Shown here: positions 33,739 through 45,418 of the stretch, piece by piece
Numbering within the stretch: the first letter of the stretch is position 1
Layout of the letters: each line of letters opens with the position of its first letter
Translations under genes and position numbers: made by a program
Assembly: GCA_023014365.1 (NCBI GenBank)
Contig: JAEBUN010000001.1
Coordinates: 1,798,001-1,862,000 of the forward strand
Length of the DNA stretch: 64,000 nucleotides
Reading direction: 5' to 3'
From: Lepiota brunneoincarnata
Lineage: Eukaryota > Basidiomycota > Agaricomycetes > Agaricales > Agaricaceae
The notes under the pieces: generated by a model
Seen by the model: the letters and a program-made list of their open reading frames with translations, nothing else
The model's database searches: none
Told to the model about the DNA's origin: nothing

Positions 33739-35233
33739 TCATTCGTCCAGGAGGTCCTCCAGCCGCTGAACCTCATCCAAGGGACCATGTTCATCTCCCT
33801 CCCGCCCATAAATCGACAATATTTCCCGGCAGTAGCCAAGGCATGCCCGTATTCGTGCCTCTAGAACTTCCGCGTCCGTGCCTGATACCTCCAATCTTAT
33901 CAGCGCATTCCACCTCGTCTTCGCCAATTCCAGGAGATGCAGTCCTACATCCCTCATTCGTCAATCCGATCAACTGCAGGTAATTACGACTGACCAATTT
34001 GGGGGTAATTTTTCGGGTAGACCAAGAGGTACAGCGCAAGCAGAGTCAGACCGCTGGCAACGGCAGCGTCAAAGTCACCCTCATGCGATGCCCTGCTGAA
34101 TTCCTCCGATAGTCGTTCCATATATGATTCGTGCAATACGCATAGCAAAGAATTAGGAAGCCGGGCGGGTGATGGATCCGGGAGTGCCGAATCAATACTG
34201 TCCTTTATCCCAACGTAATTACGCAGCGCGTCGCCGATCGACAACAGTTCGGCTGAGGAATTGGGTGGCCCGGGTACCTGACCCAGCTCACGCATGATAG
34301 TGCACGAAGTACATTCACAGGTGAATCCATAGGTGTACTGCAATACTCGTTGCCGAGATTGATTCAGAGCAGGGTCCAGGTACGGTATGCAAACCTACTC
34401 AATTCGGCAATCAGTGGGCGCACGATAAAACTACGCGCGCGGGTGTCTCACCTCTTCGTCAGGATTGATTTCCCGGAGGGCTACTACTTCCATCACAACA
34501 GAGCGGGCTGAAGTCAGAATATATCGCGGAGCTGCATTTGGCACACACGAGTGGTTAAAGAGTCGGCTCGCCAGTGGGAAAACACCGTGCCCGATGGTGC
34601 TCATGTGTGAATGAATTGTAAAGTTGTTGTTACTGAAACGGGCGTAGATGCTTTGCGCCAAATCAGCTCGAGGCGTCAGGGACTTGGGTAGGACACCAAG
34701 AACTTCCTGCCCGGTGCTCGGAGAAGGTAGAAGCGACAAAAATACAAAAAACGGATCGTCCGGAGAGAAGTTATCTTGGCTTGAGGTTGGCACCGGAGGA
34801 ACTTGAGCGAGGAAGTAGGAGAGGAGCAAGGTATCCATTCGTTCGTGCTGAGCCAAATGAGAGAACTCGGGGAGGGATGTCATTTTATTGTATACTTTGC
34901 ATATGCGTTTGTGATTCAGTTGCCAGTGCATCGATTGACCTAAAGTACCAGCATCAACTGAAGAGACCTTTCCAGAGGCACCAGGCTCTAACATTGAGCG
35001 TCACAGTAATAGTACGAGGCACACCCTGTACACTTCTTGAGTTGCTGACCAACAGGCGGTAGTCGGAAGCACGCATCGCATCTCCGTCCTTTCTCCACCT
35101 CAAGGAGGGCAGAAGCGAAACTGGGCACCGATATAATGACTGATCCGGGGGAGATGCCCCGGGAAGCGCGAGCCTGCGATCGGGAAACAGGGCTAGGTAC
35201 GAGTTGGACATTTGCGAAGGAAACTTTTTCCAT
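33739..35233 (-). CDS. SET and MYND domain protein (SMYD/Set6-like methyltransferase)
   Basis: Putative protein-lysine methyltransferase using SAM. Four exons (35233-34993, 34939-34452, 34394-33995, 33944-33739) join in frame to 444 aa. The SET fold starts with FANVQLVPSPVSRSQARA and is split by a MYND zinc finger (CDACFRLP, CTGCASYYYCDAQCQSMHW, HKRIC). Then come the SET core RLFNHSCVPNAAPRY, VALREINPDEEVCIPYLDP and the post-SET cysteines GFTCECTSC. The C-terminal part is helical (TPR-like) as in SMYD proteins. The chosen ATG gives MEKVSF; two in-frame ATGs lie upstream (to about 35305), so the N-terminus could be longer. The substrate is unknown. Confidence 0.9.
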
Positions 35234-35331
35234 GAACCCAGAGGCGGCGGTGAAGGTGGAGGAGCAACATCTGTTTGGCGACAACATGTAACAAAACATG
35301 CCCAAAAATACAACTTAGTAATATAAGAGGT

Positions 35332-38300
35332 TCACGAATCCCAAATCGCCCCAAATGCAGGTATTCCCCTACTCATCATCCCATACACGACCTTTTGCGT
35401 CAGTTTCTGGTTGGAAATAATGCAGACTGCTTCAGCATTGAATTCCTTGACAAGACGATATGTCAATTTGACCATGTCCGGTTTTCCGTGAACTCGGGTA
35501 TCTGCTCATCAAACAAAAAATGTCAGAAAGACATCGATAATAATAGCCCCAAAGCACCAGGCATTACCGTAGATCACGGCATTAGGCGATGCCTCCAGAA
35601 TCGAGTCGACAAGCTTATCGCCGAATGTTTCGCGTACGTTTGGTGATGTCCAGAGGAGCCTGATGGGGACCCTTTGCTCGAGAATGCATGGAGCACAAGG
35701 TCCAATGCCGGAACCTGTGGCCACAAACACGAGGCGGCGGAAGAGGGGCACTATACGCAGCACACCGAATGTTGGCACACCGCGAATCCACAAAGTTGAG
35801 GGCGGGTTTTCGATTTGCTTCGCCGTCCAATCTCCAGCCTTGCTGATCACTAAAGAGTAGCCCTTTTTTCCAGGTTCCGGAACGGTCGCAAAACCGTGCC
35901 ATTCGAATAGCGGGTTATCGGATACGCGTGTGAAACTCCCGGCAATCGGCGTAGCTGATGGCTCCGTTGAGAACATGGGAAGATGAGGGACCAAAGGAGA
36001 GAGGACCCACTGTAGTCGAAATAAACACGGACTGCATGTCTGGAGAGCACCTCACTGCGCACATGGACCTTCCGGAGACGTACCCAAGGAAGAAGAATGG
36101 AGCCTTGATATACCCATTACCGTGAGTGGTTGATAACGCCAACATAGTGAGATCGCACTCACAAGTCAGAATGCAAAGTAACCAGAAATGGGGGTCGTGC
36201 AGCAGGACCTGACCAAAGCTCCTTTCTTCTTTATAATCATTCGCCAAGAGTAAGAACTATGAGCAGAGGTGGGTAGTGCTTTACACTGAGCAATCTTCAA
36301 GTTGGACCAACCTGGCACCAGACCATCGCGGTCGCACTCCAGCCCAGAAAACGATGGGCCATCTCAAAATTATTATGATACTTTGAACGAAAGACCGGAT
36401 GAGCGAGGAAAACAATGCCGAGTAAAAGGACCAGGATGATGTAAGTCAAAGCGAGCGTCGGCACTGATATCTAGGGAAGATCAGCTCAAAGGACGGTCAT
36501 CAAACAATAGGACCAACTTTATCGTGTCTTAGTAGCTGCCTTGTCGCTTGTCCAGTAAATAGCGCCAACCAGACCACGCCTGAGATAGCAAAGCCTGAGT
36601 GCAAACCCCCAATATGGTAGACTCTTGCGCATACGCGACGGATGGCGAGTGGCCACCTGCCAGTGAAGTGAGTACATACTAAAGGTCTTGAAACCAGTGA
36701 ACGTTTACGATGGTGGAATTGCGCAGCAGGTATTGAAAAATGCATTGATCACATAGTCCTGTCGCATCAGTATGGCGCAGAACAGATTCACAATGACAAT
36801 GCCTCCAATTCGCCGTGCATCCGCTCTTTGCACGCAAACAGAGACGAATATGGCCATGTTAATGATGAACACGATCCCAAAAAGCCGGCGATAAAGGGTG
36901 AAAACCCGATGACGGAGATTGCGGACGGGCTTGCATTGCGTCTTCTCCGGAATGACGTCGTTTTCGTACCCTGCCCATGCAACTTCTTCATTGGAAATGG
37001 AGGAAACGTTGCAGCCAATTTCTGTATTTGATGCAGAAGTTGACTGGGAGATGTAGGCTGGGGGCGGGGGCATAAGTCCAAGTAGACTTGTTGGAGGCTT
37101 GATGGATTCTGCCTTCAGGGATGACTTTTCAATCGAGCTATCATCGGAGTCAATATGCAAGACGTCAAGCGCAATTTGTTGCAGCCTTCGTTTATCTAGT
37201 TTTCCATTCCTAAAAGGATTGAGAATATCGTTAATATGTTTGGTGGGATGAACACACGATGTCCTAGGGAAGTCCTGCAAGTGCATAATCTTGGTAGGGA
37301 CGGCATAATAAGGCTGAATTTTAGAAGTCGCAGCTTGGATATCTTCCGTTTTGGCGATCACAGGCGTTACGAAGCCCCAGAGTTCGCCATCAATCAGCAT
37401 TGCCGTTGCTGCACGAATACCAGGATAGGTCTTATGCAAAGTTCAAACGACAGACCTCCTTTCAGAAAATAGAACCTTACCTCCATGGCGCTTGCGACTG
37501 CCATCGAGCTCAACGCGAAACCCCTGATCATGACTCAGTTCACTCTGATCAATGTGTATGTGTATAGGCCCGAGTTCACCTTTATTTTTACCTGGTTGTC
37601 GATCCGTCCAAGCACCTCTAAAGTTCCATCGTCATTCCAACGGCTGCATAGAACTCTCATCAACCTTCGATGGTTGAAGAGAGGATCAACGACATACCCG
37701 AGATCACCTGTGTTAAACATCATGCTAAGCCTGGTGTCAATGGGTAGGTATATTCCGGATTTGAGGGGAAGAGTACCCTTTCCCTTCCCTGAATGGATCC
37801 GGGCGATAGCGTTCTGCGGTCTTAGCGGGTAGATTAGCATAGCCACGAGTGACACAAGCACCGCCGGCCCACATCACACCAGGTGCACCGATGGGCAAGG
37901 GCTCAGCAGTGTCTGGATCAAGAATATAAACATTATTGTTAGGTGTCGGCCTCCCAATGCCGAGGATGCGGCCAGAAGAATGTAACTGCATGGTATTAAT
38001 GATAGTCACCTGTATTCATGTTATATCAGTGGCGAACAGACAAAGGCGTGATCGCTCCACCTCCGTTGGCCCACAGCAATTGTAGAATTTAGTTTGTGCG
38101 GCCCATGTGTCAGCCAGACCTAGAAAAGATTAGCTTGAGCTAACAACGTGTGTGGGCCCAGGAGGACCAGTAGTTCCTACCTTTGGGACAAGGTTCACCA
38201 GCAACGGCGACGGCCTTGATATTGGAAGTAATCGGCAGGATCGTGGGATGATAGTATGGAGGGTGTCGCAATGACGACGTCAACGAGTTTCATGACTGCG

Positions 38301-39228
38301 CGCCACTCTTTTGACGTCTTGCCCCGCAAATACAAAGTGCCCCCATTACACAGACTACCGAGGATTTCCTTGCAAAATCTCTTAGGGAGGGCACATCCTC
38401 AAAACTCCAGGAGCTTACCCAAGCGGCCATATCAAAGGAAATGTTCATGAGCTGAGAAACACGGACACCCGGTCCTATGTGAAGGTTTCCGGGAGGCAGG
38501 CATAGCACTTGAACCCAGGGGTGTAAGTATCACACAGACGGTACGAGGGCTGCAATAGGCTTACAGTTCGTGACGTTTTGGTGGCTCACATCCACCCCTT
38601 TCGGGGTGCCGGTCGTCCCTGGGACGGGGTCAGTGCGGGTGCTCTGGAACAGGAAACTCCCTAACCGCTTGTGTAGATCACGTAGGCGCCGTCCTGAGCA
38701 GTAGTCGGGTCCTTTGGTTTAGTACAGTGAGCAGTGGGAGTCGGACAGATGCTATCCTCGAGATTGACGATGGTGTTGTCTACGACTCTCGGGATAAACT
38801 TGGACAATGTCAACACGAATGTCGGATCCTGAATCTTTGAGCGCGTGTTTAAGCGTGCCATCAGAAACAATGTTGCCGTCAAGTGGTATATATGCAGCCC
38901 CAGCTTTCAGGACCCCGAGGATGGCGACAACCATCAGAATCGAACGCTCAACGAGCACACAGATTCGAGAGTCTGCCTGTACTCCCATATCACGGAGCCG
39001 AGCGGCTAGGCAGTTGGCCTGGTGGTCAAGCTCCAGATATGTGATACACTCCTCGAAATTGACGACAGCTACGGCGTCCGGATGGAGGAGAGCATGATGC
39101 TCAAAAGCATGGTGGACACAATGGAATGGTGATTTCCTGGTTTCCCCGATGCCGAAGCGGTAGAAGAGGGTTCGGTCTAAAGAGGAGAGACTATGGAGCT
39201 GGTCTTGTGATGGCTGAAGGACGACCAT
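35332..39228 (-). CDS. Adenylating (NRPS-like) enzyme fused to membrane ferric-reductase-like module
   Basis: N-terminal adenylation domain: LKAGAAYIPLDGN, YVIYTSGTTGTPKGVDVS (spliced), FDMAAW, NCCGPTE, FNTGDLG, GRIDNQVKIKGFRVELDG and NGKLDKRRL. No GGHS-type carrier (T) domain follows. Instead a linker leads to several transmembrane helices (LFGIVFIINMAIFVSVCVQ, GLHSGFAISGVVWLALFTGQ, LALTYIILVLLLGIVFLAHP) and a cytosolic FAD/NADPH-type end (PLFRRLVFVATGSGIGPCAP, VPIRLLWTSPN, ISNQKLTQKVVYGMMSRGIP, stop at 35332). About 17 exons. Three +1 frame breaks interrupt conserved motifs: near 38826 (KDSG to PTFVLTLSK), 38226 (DY to SNIKAVAVAG) and 37500 (ELDG to VASAME). This may be a pseudogene or contain assembly errors. 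Similar fusions occur in basidiomycetes, to my recollection without a known product. Confidence 0.85.
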
Positions 39229-40149
39229 TGCGAGGACTATGGGCGGCTGTCAGTTTTGGGCTCATCCTGGTTTTTGGGTTTTAAATAAGAAAACGGCCAA
39301 ATGAAGTTGGATCCCTTTCGTAAAGTAACCATTCTGGCTGAGCAATTCCGAAGAACCACCGCAAACAAGGACCTCCTCCGTCAGAGAAACACGGAAGCCC
39401 GATGGATCCAAAATGATGTAATCACCCATATGGCGGGTTGCCACGCGGCAATAGAGGTCCAACAACACAGTAGCGATTCAGATCTATGAGGGGTGGTCGG
39501 TTTCGAGCAATCTGCGTCATACTCTGGCATTTCCTGGGCTTTTTGTCTTCCTCCAGGCCCCCGCCTTCAGTGCATGTTTTGGGGATCAACCTTGATTGAT
39601 GAATTATGCTCTCGACATCATGGCCGGACTCCATCGCACATCAGCTTGGCTTGGAGCGGTTTGGGGTTTTCGATGAATTTGTACTAAAGTGGAGTGTTAA
39701 TGACCCACGAGAAATTCGCTTCGGGGAGGAGTATTCGCCAGCGCATTAGGACTGTGATGCATCCCTGGAAAAGCTATCAGTTCTCACGAAGGCAGATATT
39801 CTTATCGTTGTGCTTGCGTTCCTAGTTCCAGAGTAAACCTCGGAATGGTTTGAGCCTCGGAAAAACTCTGCGCTGGAGTAGCGACACGAGAGCTATCAGC
39901 TCAAAGTCCTGGATATATGTCACGTAGATGTGGGCGGTATCGCCGTCGATCCGTTCGGGAGAGGTAACCGGCAGGGTTTAAAACCCCGTGAAACGGTATT
40001 TTTAGTCCTGCACAGGGTACTCCTGAGTTTGACCATGGTAAATGATGGGATTGATTGTAAATCCTGTAAATCGAGTAAAATGCAGCTTGTGTCAAAGAGG
40101 TACCTGAGTACAGAAACAAGGCCATATGGACCACCAAAGGCATCCCCAT
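39229..40149. other. Intergenic region between RAD50 and the adenylating enzyme
   Basis: About 920 bp. A 48-codon plus-strand frame near 39606-39750 reads protein-like (HQLGLERFGVFDEFVLKW, then NDPREIRFGEEYS) but is short and unidentified. It may be a relic. No tRNA, repeat or other gene is supported. Confidence 0.4.
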
Positions 40150-43100
40150 CTATCTGAATCTCTGGCGCTCAATAATTGATTTTTGTCTCGCGTCCCGTGA
40201 TACCCGCCTGATCAAGAACAGTCGGCGCAAGTGCGAAATAAAATCGACGAATATGCGCACCAATAATATTCCATCACATCACTCTGTCCTAACTTTCGGA
40301 GGAAGTTCTCGTCATGGGTAATAATGATGAGCTGGAAGTTGGAATGGCTTCTACGTTCGTTGATAATACTATGACACATATTCAGCGAAATTCCAGATGG
40401 GGTTTGGCTGTTCGTGCGTACTCCACGAGGCTGGCAGCTAGGGCATCAATGTTCTCTGTGTCCAGAGCATTGGTAGGTTCGTCTAATGCTAGGATGCCGC
40501 AGTTCTGGCCGAAGGAGTCTGAAAGTGCGAGGCGGATGATAATGGAAGCAAGCATCTTCTGTCCGGCTGAGCAGCGGCCCCGCATGTCCATCTCGACTTG
40601 GTCCTTGGTCATCACGACCTGGGGTGGCCATATCAGGAAGGGGTTTGTTACGTTAATGGTGACGTACTCTGTAGTTGTATGACCGTTTGCTCGCGCCACC
40701 TTCAACATCCGACTTGATCTTTATCCCATCAATGTCTGCCTCAACGTTAGAAGGTGGGAGAAGAAGGGCGGCGTCAATCACCTGTTCCTTGATATGTCTT
40801 GTTCCAAAGATGTTTCATGATGTCGTTCACTTCTTCCATCTTCAACGTATGGTACTTCATGATAGCACTATACCCACGTCAATGTCTTTTCGGGGTGGAT
40901 TCTTGTTGCATAATATGTACTTATCAAGTGCCTTCGCATACTTCTCCAAATCATTGTTCGCCATGTCAGAAACCTGTGGGACGTTGAGAATAAGGCCTGT
41001 GAGAGGGATTTCGACCAAGCCTACTTTGACTTTGACCAATTGGTCTGTGTAGCGTTTATTGATATCTTTGAAGTACTTCCTTAGGTCAGATTCGTATTTC
41101 TCGACCTGCTGTCGCAGCGTATCGATTTCTCCACGGATCCGACCATACTATGGGAAGGGAGGGGGAAAAAAGATTATGGGAGGTGAAGAGAGCTCATCAT
41201 GTCTGGATTCGGTGTCACTCAGAGTATATATGCTCACCTCCATATGCAAATCGTCCTCTTTCTCCTTGGCGAGCCTGTATTTTTCCTCGAAGTTTCTCCG
41301 CGCTTTGGCCATCTCTTCCATATCATGCGACTCGATCTCCATCCGAACCTCACGGACCTGCTTGACAAACCTCCGAGCACGAATGTTATCCCGGAGATTG
41401 GCCACAGAAGCACCACTTTCGTTAATCTCCCGTTGGATATCAGCGATAGCCTGTCGGATTCTATCTAGTTCGCCATTCAGTTCTTGGAGATCGATATCGA
41501 GTTGTTGAACTCTCTCCGAGGTGTTCTCGAGCTCGCGCGCCCGCCGCTCCTTGATGTAACTAGAGTATCAACATAATTAGTGATTGAGATGATGTTTGGG
41601 GGGCCAAACTCGTACCGCTCAACACCCTTGTGGATATGGTTGAGCTTATTAATACTCGTATTCAGCTCTTGGATTTGTTGTTGCACTTGGGAGACATTGC
41701 GGTTGAGCTCTGTCTGGGAATCTTGGAAAGATATTTTTAAGGCTTCAATCGGAGCCTCTCCTTCCGTGATCAGACTTTCGAGGCCCTACAGCAACCAAGG
41801 CCAGCGAGTCAAGGGACGGGGGGATAAACAGGGAGCTAAAACTGACCTTGATCTGCTCTGTGAGAGAAGCAATATCGTTTCCCATCTTGGTTATGCTTGT
41901 CTCCAAAGACTTCTTATCGTGCAATTTGCTGGAGAGTACGAGCTCCTGCTTCTCCATCTCGTGCAAGTTATCCTCAAGTGAACGAATAGTCATGTTTTGG
42001 CGGTCTCGCTCAATTGTGATCGTCTGCTTTTCACGCTCGACCGCACGACTGAAATAGTTTAGTATACATAGCCAAACGAGCTGATGGCGAAACCTACAAT
42101 TGTCCCGAGAGCTCATCGAGCTCTCCTTGAACGTCATCAGCTGTTCTGGTTGTCCCAGTGACCCGGAGTGCATTCTCGATGCCCTCAGCTTCCTGCAGAG
42201 CTCTCTCGGCTTCTTTCTGCAAACGCGTCACTGTCGATGCCTGCTGCTTCAGGTTGGTTAGTTCACGTATTCGATTTTCCAGTTCATCTAGTTTCTCTTG
42301 TTCCTGCGCCAAACGTCGTGATTGCATCTTTGTGCTCATTCAGGCACAAGAACAAACCTTATCCGCATGCAATCTAAGTTTCGGAATTTCCTCGTCAAGC
42401 TCCTTAATCCTCGCCTCGAGGGCCGGGATCTCCTCCGTTTCAAGAACCTTCCTTTTAGCATCTGCAGGCCTTAGCTTTTGCAACCTCTCCTGAATATCTT
42501 CCCAGGCGGATAATGACTCCTTGCTCTCCGCAATATCTACGCTGTCATCTCCTACTTTGATGAATGATTTGAGCTAGGTCAAAAGGATCAGTTGCAATTC
42601 AGTACCGGCGCTCCAGAACGTGATACCGTTGCCTCCATGGTCTTAAGCTCGCGATCATTCAGGTGGCGGTTACATGCCTGACATGTCTTCTTCAACTTGC
42701 TCGTATTGAGGAGGTTCTCGTAAACCTCATTGGCTCGCCCGACCATAACCTCGCGTCGTCTCAGTTCAATCTCGTCGGCTACGATCTTGAGTGCCTCGTC
42801 GTAATTCGTGGTCTCCAGGTCCTCTGTCAACTCCACATATATCTTCTTGTTGATAGCTAAGGGGTTCTGGTCAATTTTGCCGGGCGTCCATGCAGTGAGG
42901 GAATGTGACCTTCGATTTCTCGTTGTTTCATCTGTTTGTCTCGGAGGAGTTCGTCTTTACTTTTGTTGGCAGTTTGTACCTCGGCAAAGAGGTTGGCAAC
43001 AGAAGTATTGATTGCGGATCGTTCTTTTTCCTTTTGTCTATTGTGATCTCATTAGCATCTAAGGAAGATATCTTTGATATAACGCACCTAAGTACGTTAT

Positions 43101-45201
43101 CCAATTCGTCTTCCATATTATCTGGAGCCAAGTCCCTAGACGTGACCTTGCGATATTTTTCAATCACCATCTTGGATCTATCTCGAAGTTAAGCGAGGGC
43201 ATAATTGGGCCTAGGTAAGCTCACGTATTATTCGCCTCGTTTGACTTGTTCTTGGCCTCCGCTCTTTTGACATCCAGTCGAGCCCTTGAGTCCGCCTGCA
43301 AGCTCAAAGTTCGCAACTCCATGTTCAATTGTTCCCGCTTTTCATCTAACCGTTTTGACTTCTCCGTCTTCTCGGCCAACCGAGAATCAAAATTGGCGTC
43401 CGCGAGTTCTTTCTTCAGCTTCATCATCCGCGAGTTCTTTTCTTCAATGTCTCCTTTGAGAGCTGTTAAATCAGGATTGGATAGATTGGTCGTCTTCGAG
43501 CTGGCGTTCGGTTTTCTTGATCAATCCTTGTCGTTCGCGCTGTTGGAGTGATCAGTAAGTGCCTGGGGGGGAACGAAGAACATGTTACGATTTGCTCTTG
43601 AAGGTTGCTTTTCCGTAGTTTCTTACCACCCAAATCTTTCTCCAGTTCAAGGACTTCGCTCTGGTGAGCGTTGGCTTTGTCACGTAACTCTGCCTAGCAA
43701 GGAGTTCAGGGGGCGTTGTTAAAGGGGGATTCAGGCCAACAAACCTGCAGCTTCTCGAGGTCCGCTATTTGCTTACGGCGCAAATCCTCAACACGAGCCA
43801 GAAACTCATGGGCCTTTTCTCGTTCAAGGGGCGAATAATTGAAACCTTTGATCTTGTGTTTTTCGCTAATCTCGCGAATGAGCTGTTCCCGCTCAGCTAC
43901 TTGTTGACTATGTGCCTGTACTCGAGTTTATGAAGCTGATCAGTGCAATGTGTAATTCGTTGCTTTACCTCTGCTTCTCCGAGTAATTTCCCATGCTGAA
44001 CAACACAGTCCGTATGTTCTTGTCTTAATAGAACTGATCTTCTCCTCGAGGTCCTCTTTCCCAGTTAAGCTTTGACTGTAGCTTACCCTTCTGAACCGCA
44101 ATGTGTTCATCGAAATTCCTCAGCCGAGTTTCGAGTTCCTCGTCAGTTCCTGTCTCGCATTACTTCGTGTGTGAAAGAATGCCCAAAAGTGCTCACCAAC
44201 TAGTTCTTGAAGGTTGAGCTTGAGTTCCCTGTAGTCTTCCTCCAGACGCTCTTTCTGTTTTTCAAGATTTTCGATATGTATGTAGGTTTCTCGGAACTTG
44301 GTTGCGTGGTCATAAAATTGTTTGTTTGACACGACTTGGGCATCGTACAGCCTCTTGGTCTCCTCGTACTCGCCCTCTTTGTTTGAGATTGTGGCACGGG
44401 TATCCGATAAATTTTGCTTAATATCGTCTGCACGTTGTTTTTCATTCTTCAACGCCAGCAGCTGTGCGTTCTCGATCTTGAGCTCCGTGGTGCGTTCTTT
44501 CCGGAGGTTTTTGATGGAATCAAGCGCCTTCGCATACCTACGAGGGATAGAAATGGTGTAAATAGGAAGCGGCAGACCAGAACGACATACCTCGTAGCTT
44601 CGAATATCTCGTCAAACTTCTTCTTGAGGTAAGATGGCTCGGAGAACGGCCAATAGGAATCTTCTTGATGACAGAAAATGACATTCTCGAGGACAGCTTT
44701 GGAAACTCCAAGCAACTGGGGAATTTCAATATCCATCTCAGCACATTTCGTAGAAATTGTGGCACGCTAACGAATAAAAATTAGTCCACAATGGCATAAT
44801 AAGAGTAGAACAATGTTCACCTTGCCAGTCCTTTCTGAGTCGCTTGCCAACGACAAAATGCCCTCTAGCGTCTTCATCGACATTGTCGTCTTTTTCACGG
44901 TCAAGCTCAAATTCCGAACAGCCAACATAAGAGTGCCATTCGCAGCGAAGAACCTCAGCTTGACTTGCGCCTTGACCTCTTTCTCGTTGGCCATCTTGGG
45001 ATCATGGATGAAGGCTCCTCCGCGAGTGTTGGGGGGCTGGTCACCTGTAGTAGCATACTTGAGACATTCAATAATGGTGGTTTTGCCACTGCCGTTGTGG
45101 CCCACGATGACAGTCACTGGAGAGAAGAACTGGATGAATGCGATTTGCTTGTCGTCGAAGGAGCGGATGCCGCGGATGGCCAGCTTGTCCAGGTGAGCCA
45201 T
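40150..45201 (-). CDS. RAD50: DNA double-strand break repair ATPase RAD50
   Basis: SMC-like ATPase of the Mre11-Rad50-Nbs1 complex, nuclear. The N-terminus shows [15 protein letters not shown], Walker [20 protein letters not shown] and the Q-loop region [16 protein letters not shown]. Long coiled coils follow, with the zinc hook CQAC in [14 protein letters not shown] at the apex. The C-terminal ATPase half carries the signature [18 protein letters not shown], Walker [14 protein letters not shown], the H-loop [15 protein letters not shown] and ends SIIERQRFR. About 20 exons with introns near 50 bp; the last two (TAT TG|G and GTG GA|T junctions) were checked in frame. One +1 break lies near 43490, where KKTERQLE passes to [18 protein letters not shown] after one extra base. 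Divergent from PRP6, 217 bp between starts. Confidence 0.96.
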
Positions 45202-45418
45202 GGTAGATAGGTTGAAGAGAGCCGCTCTTTTCCTTGTCTCTTCTATTGTCTAAACAGGCGCGGTGTATTTGACGCGGTAGCAGCAATTAATGACTGACAC
45301 GCTCCAACAACGCGAAAGGCTGTAAGAATGACAGTCACGTGAATGCGTGACATAACGGGCTTTCTTTGAACGACTCACTCTCCATCGACGTTCACCACCT
45401 TCTGGCCATACCCTTACA

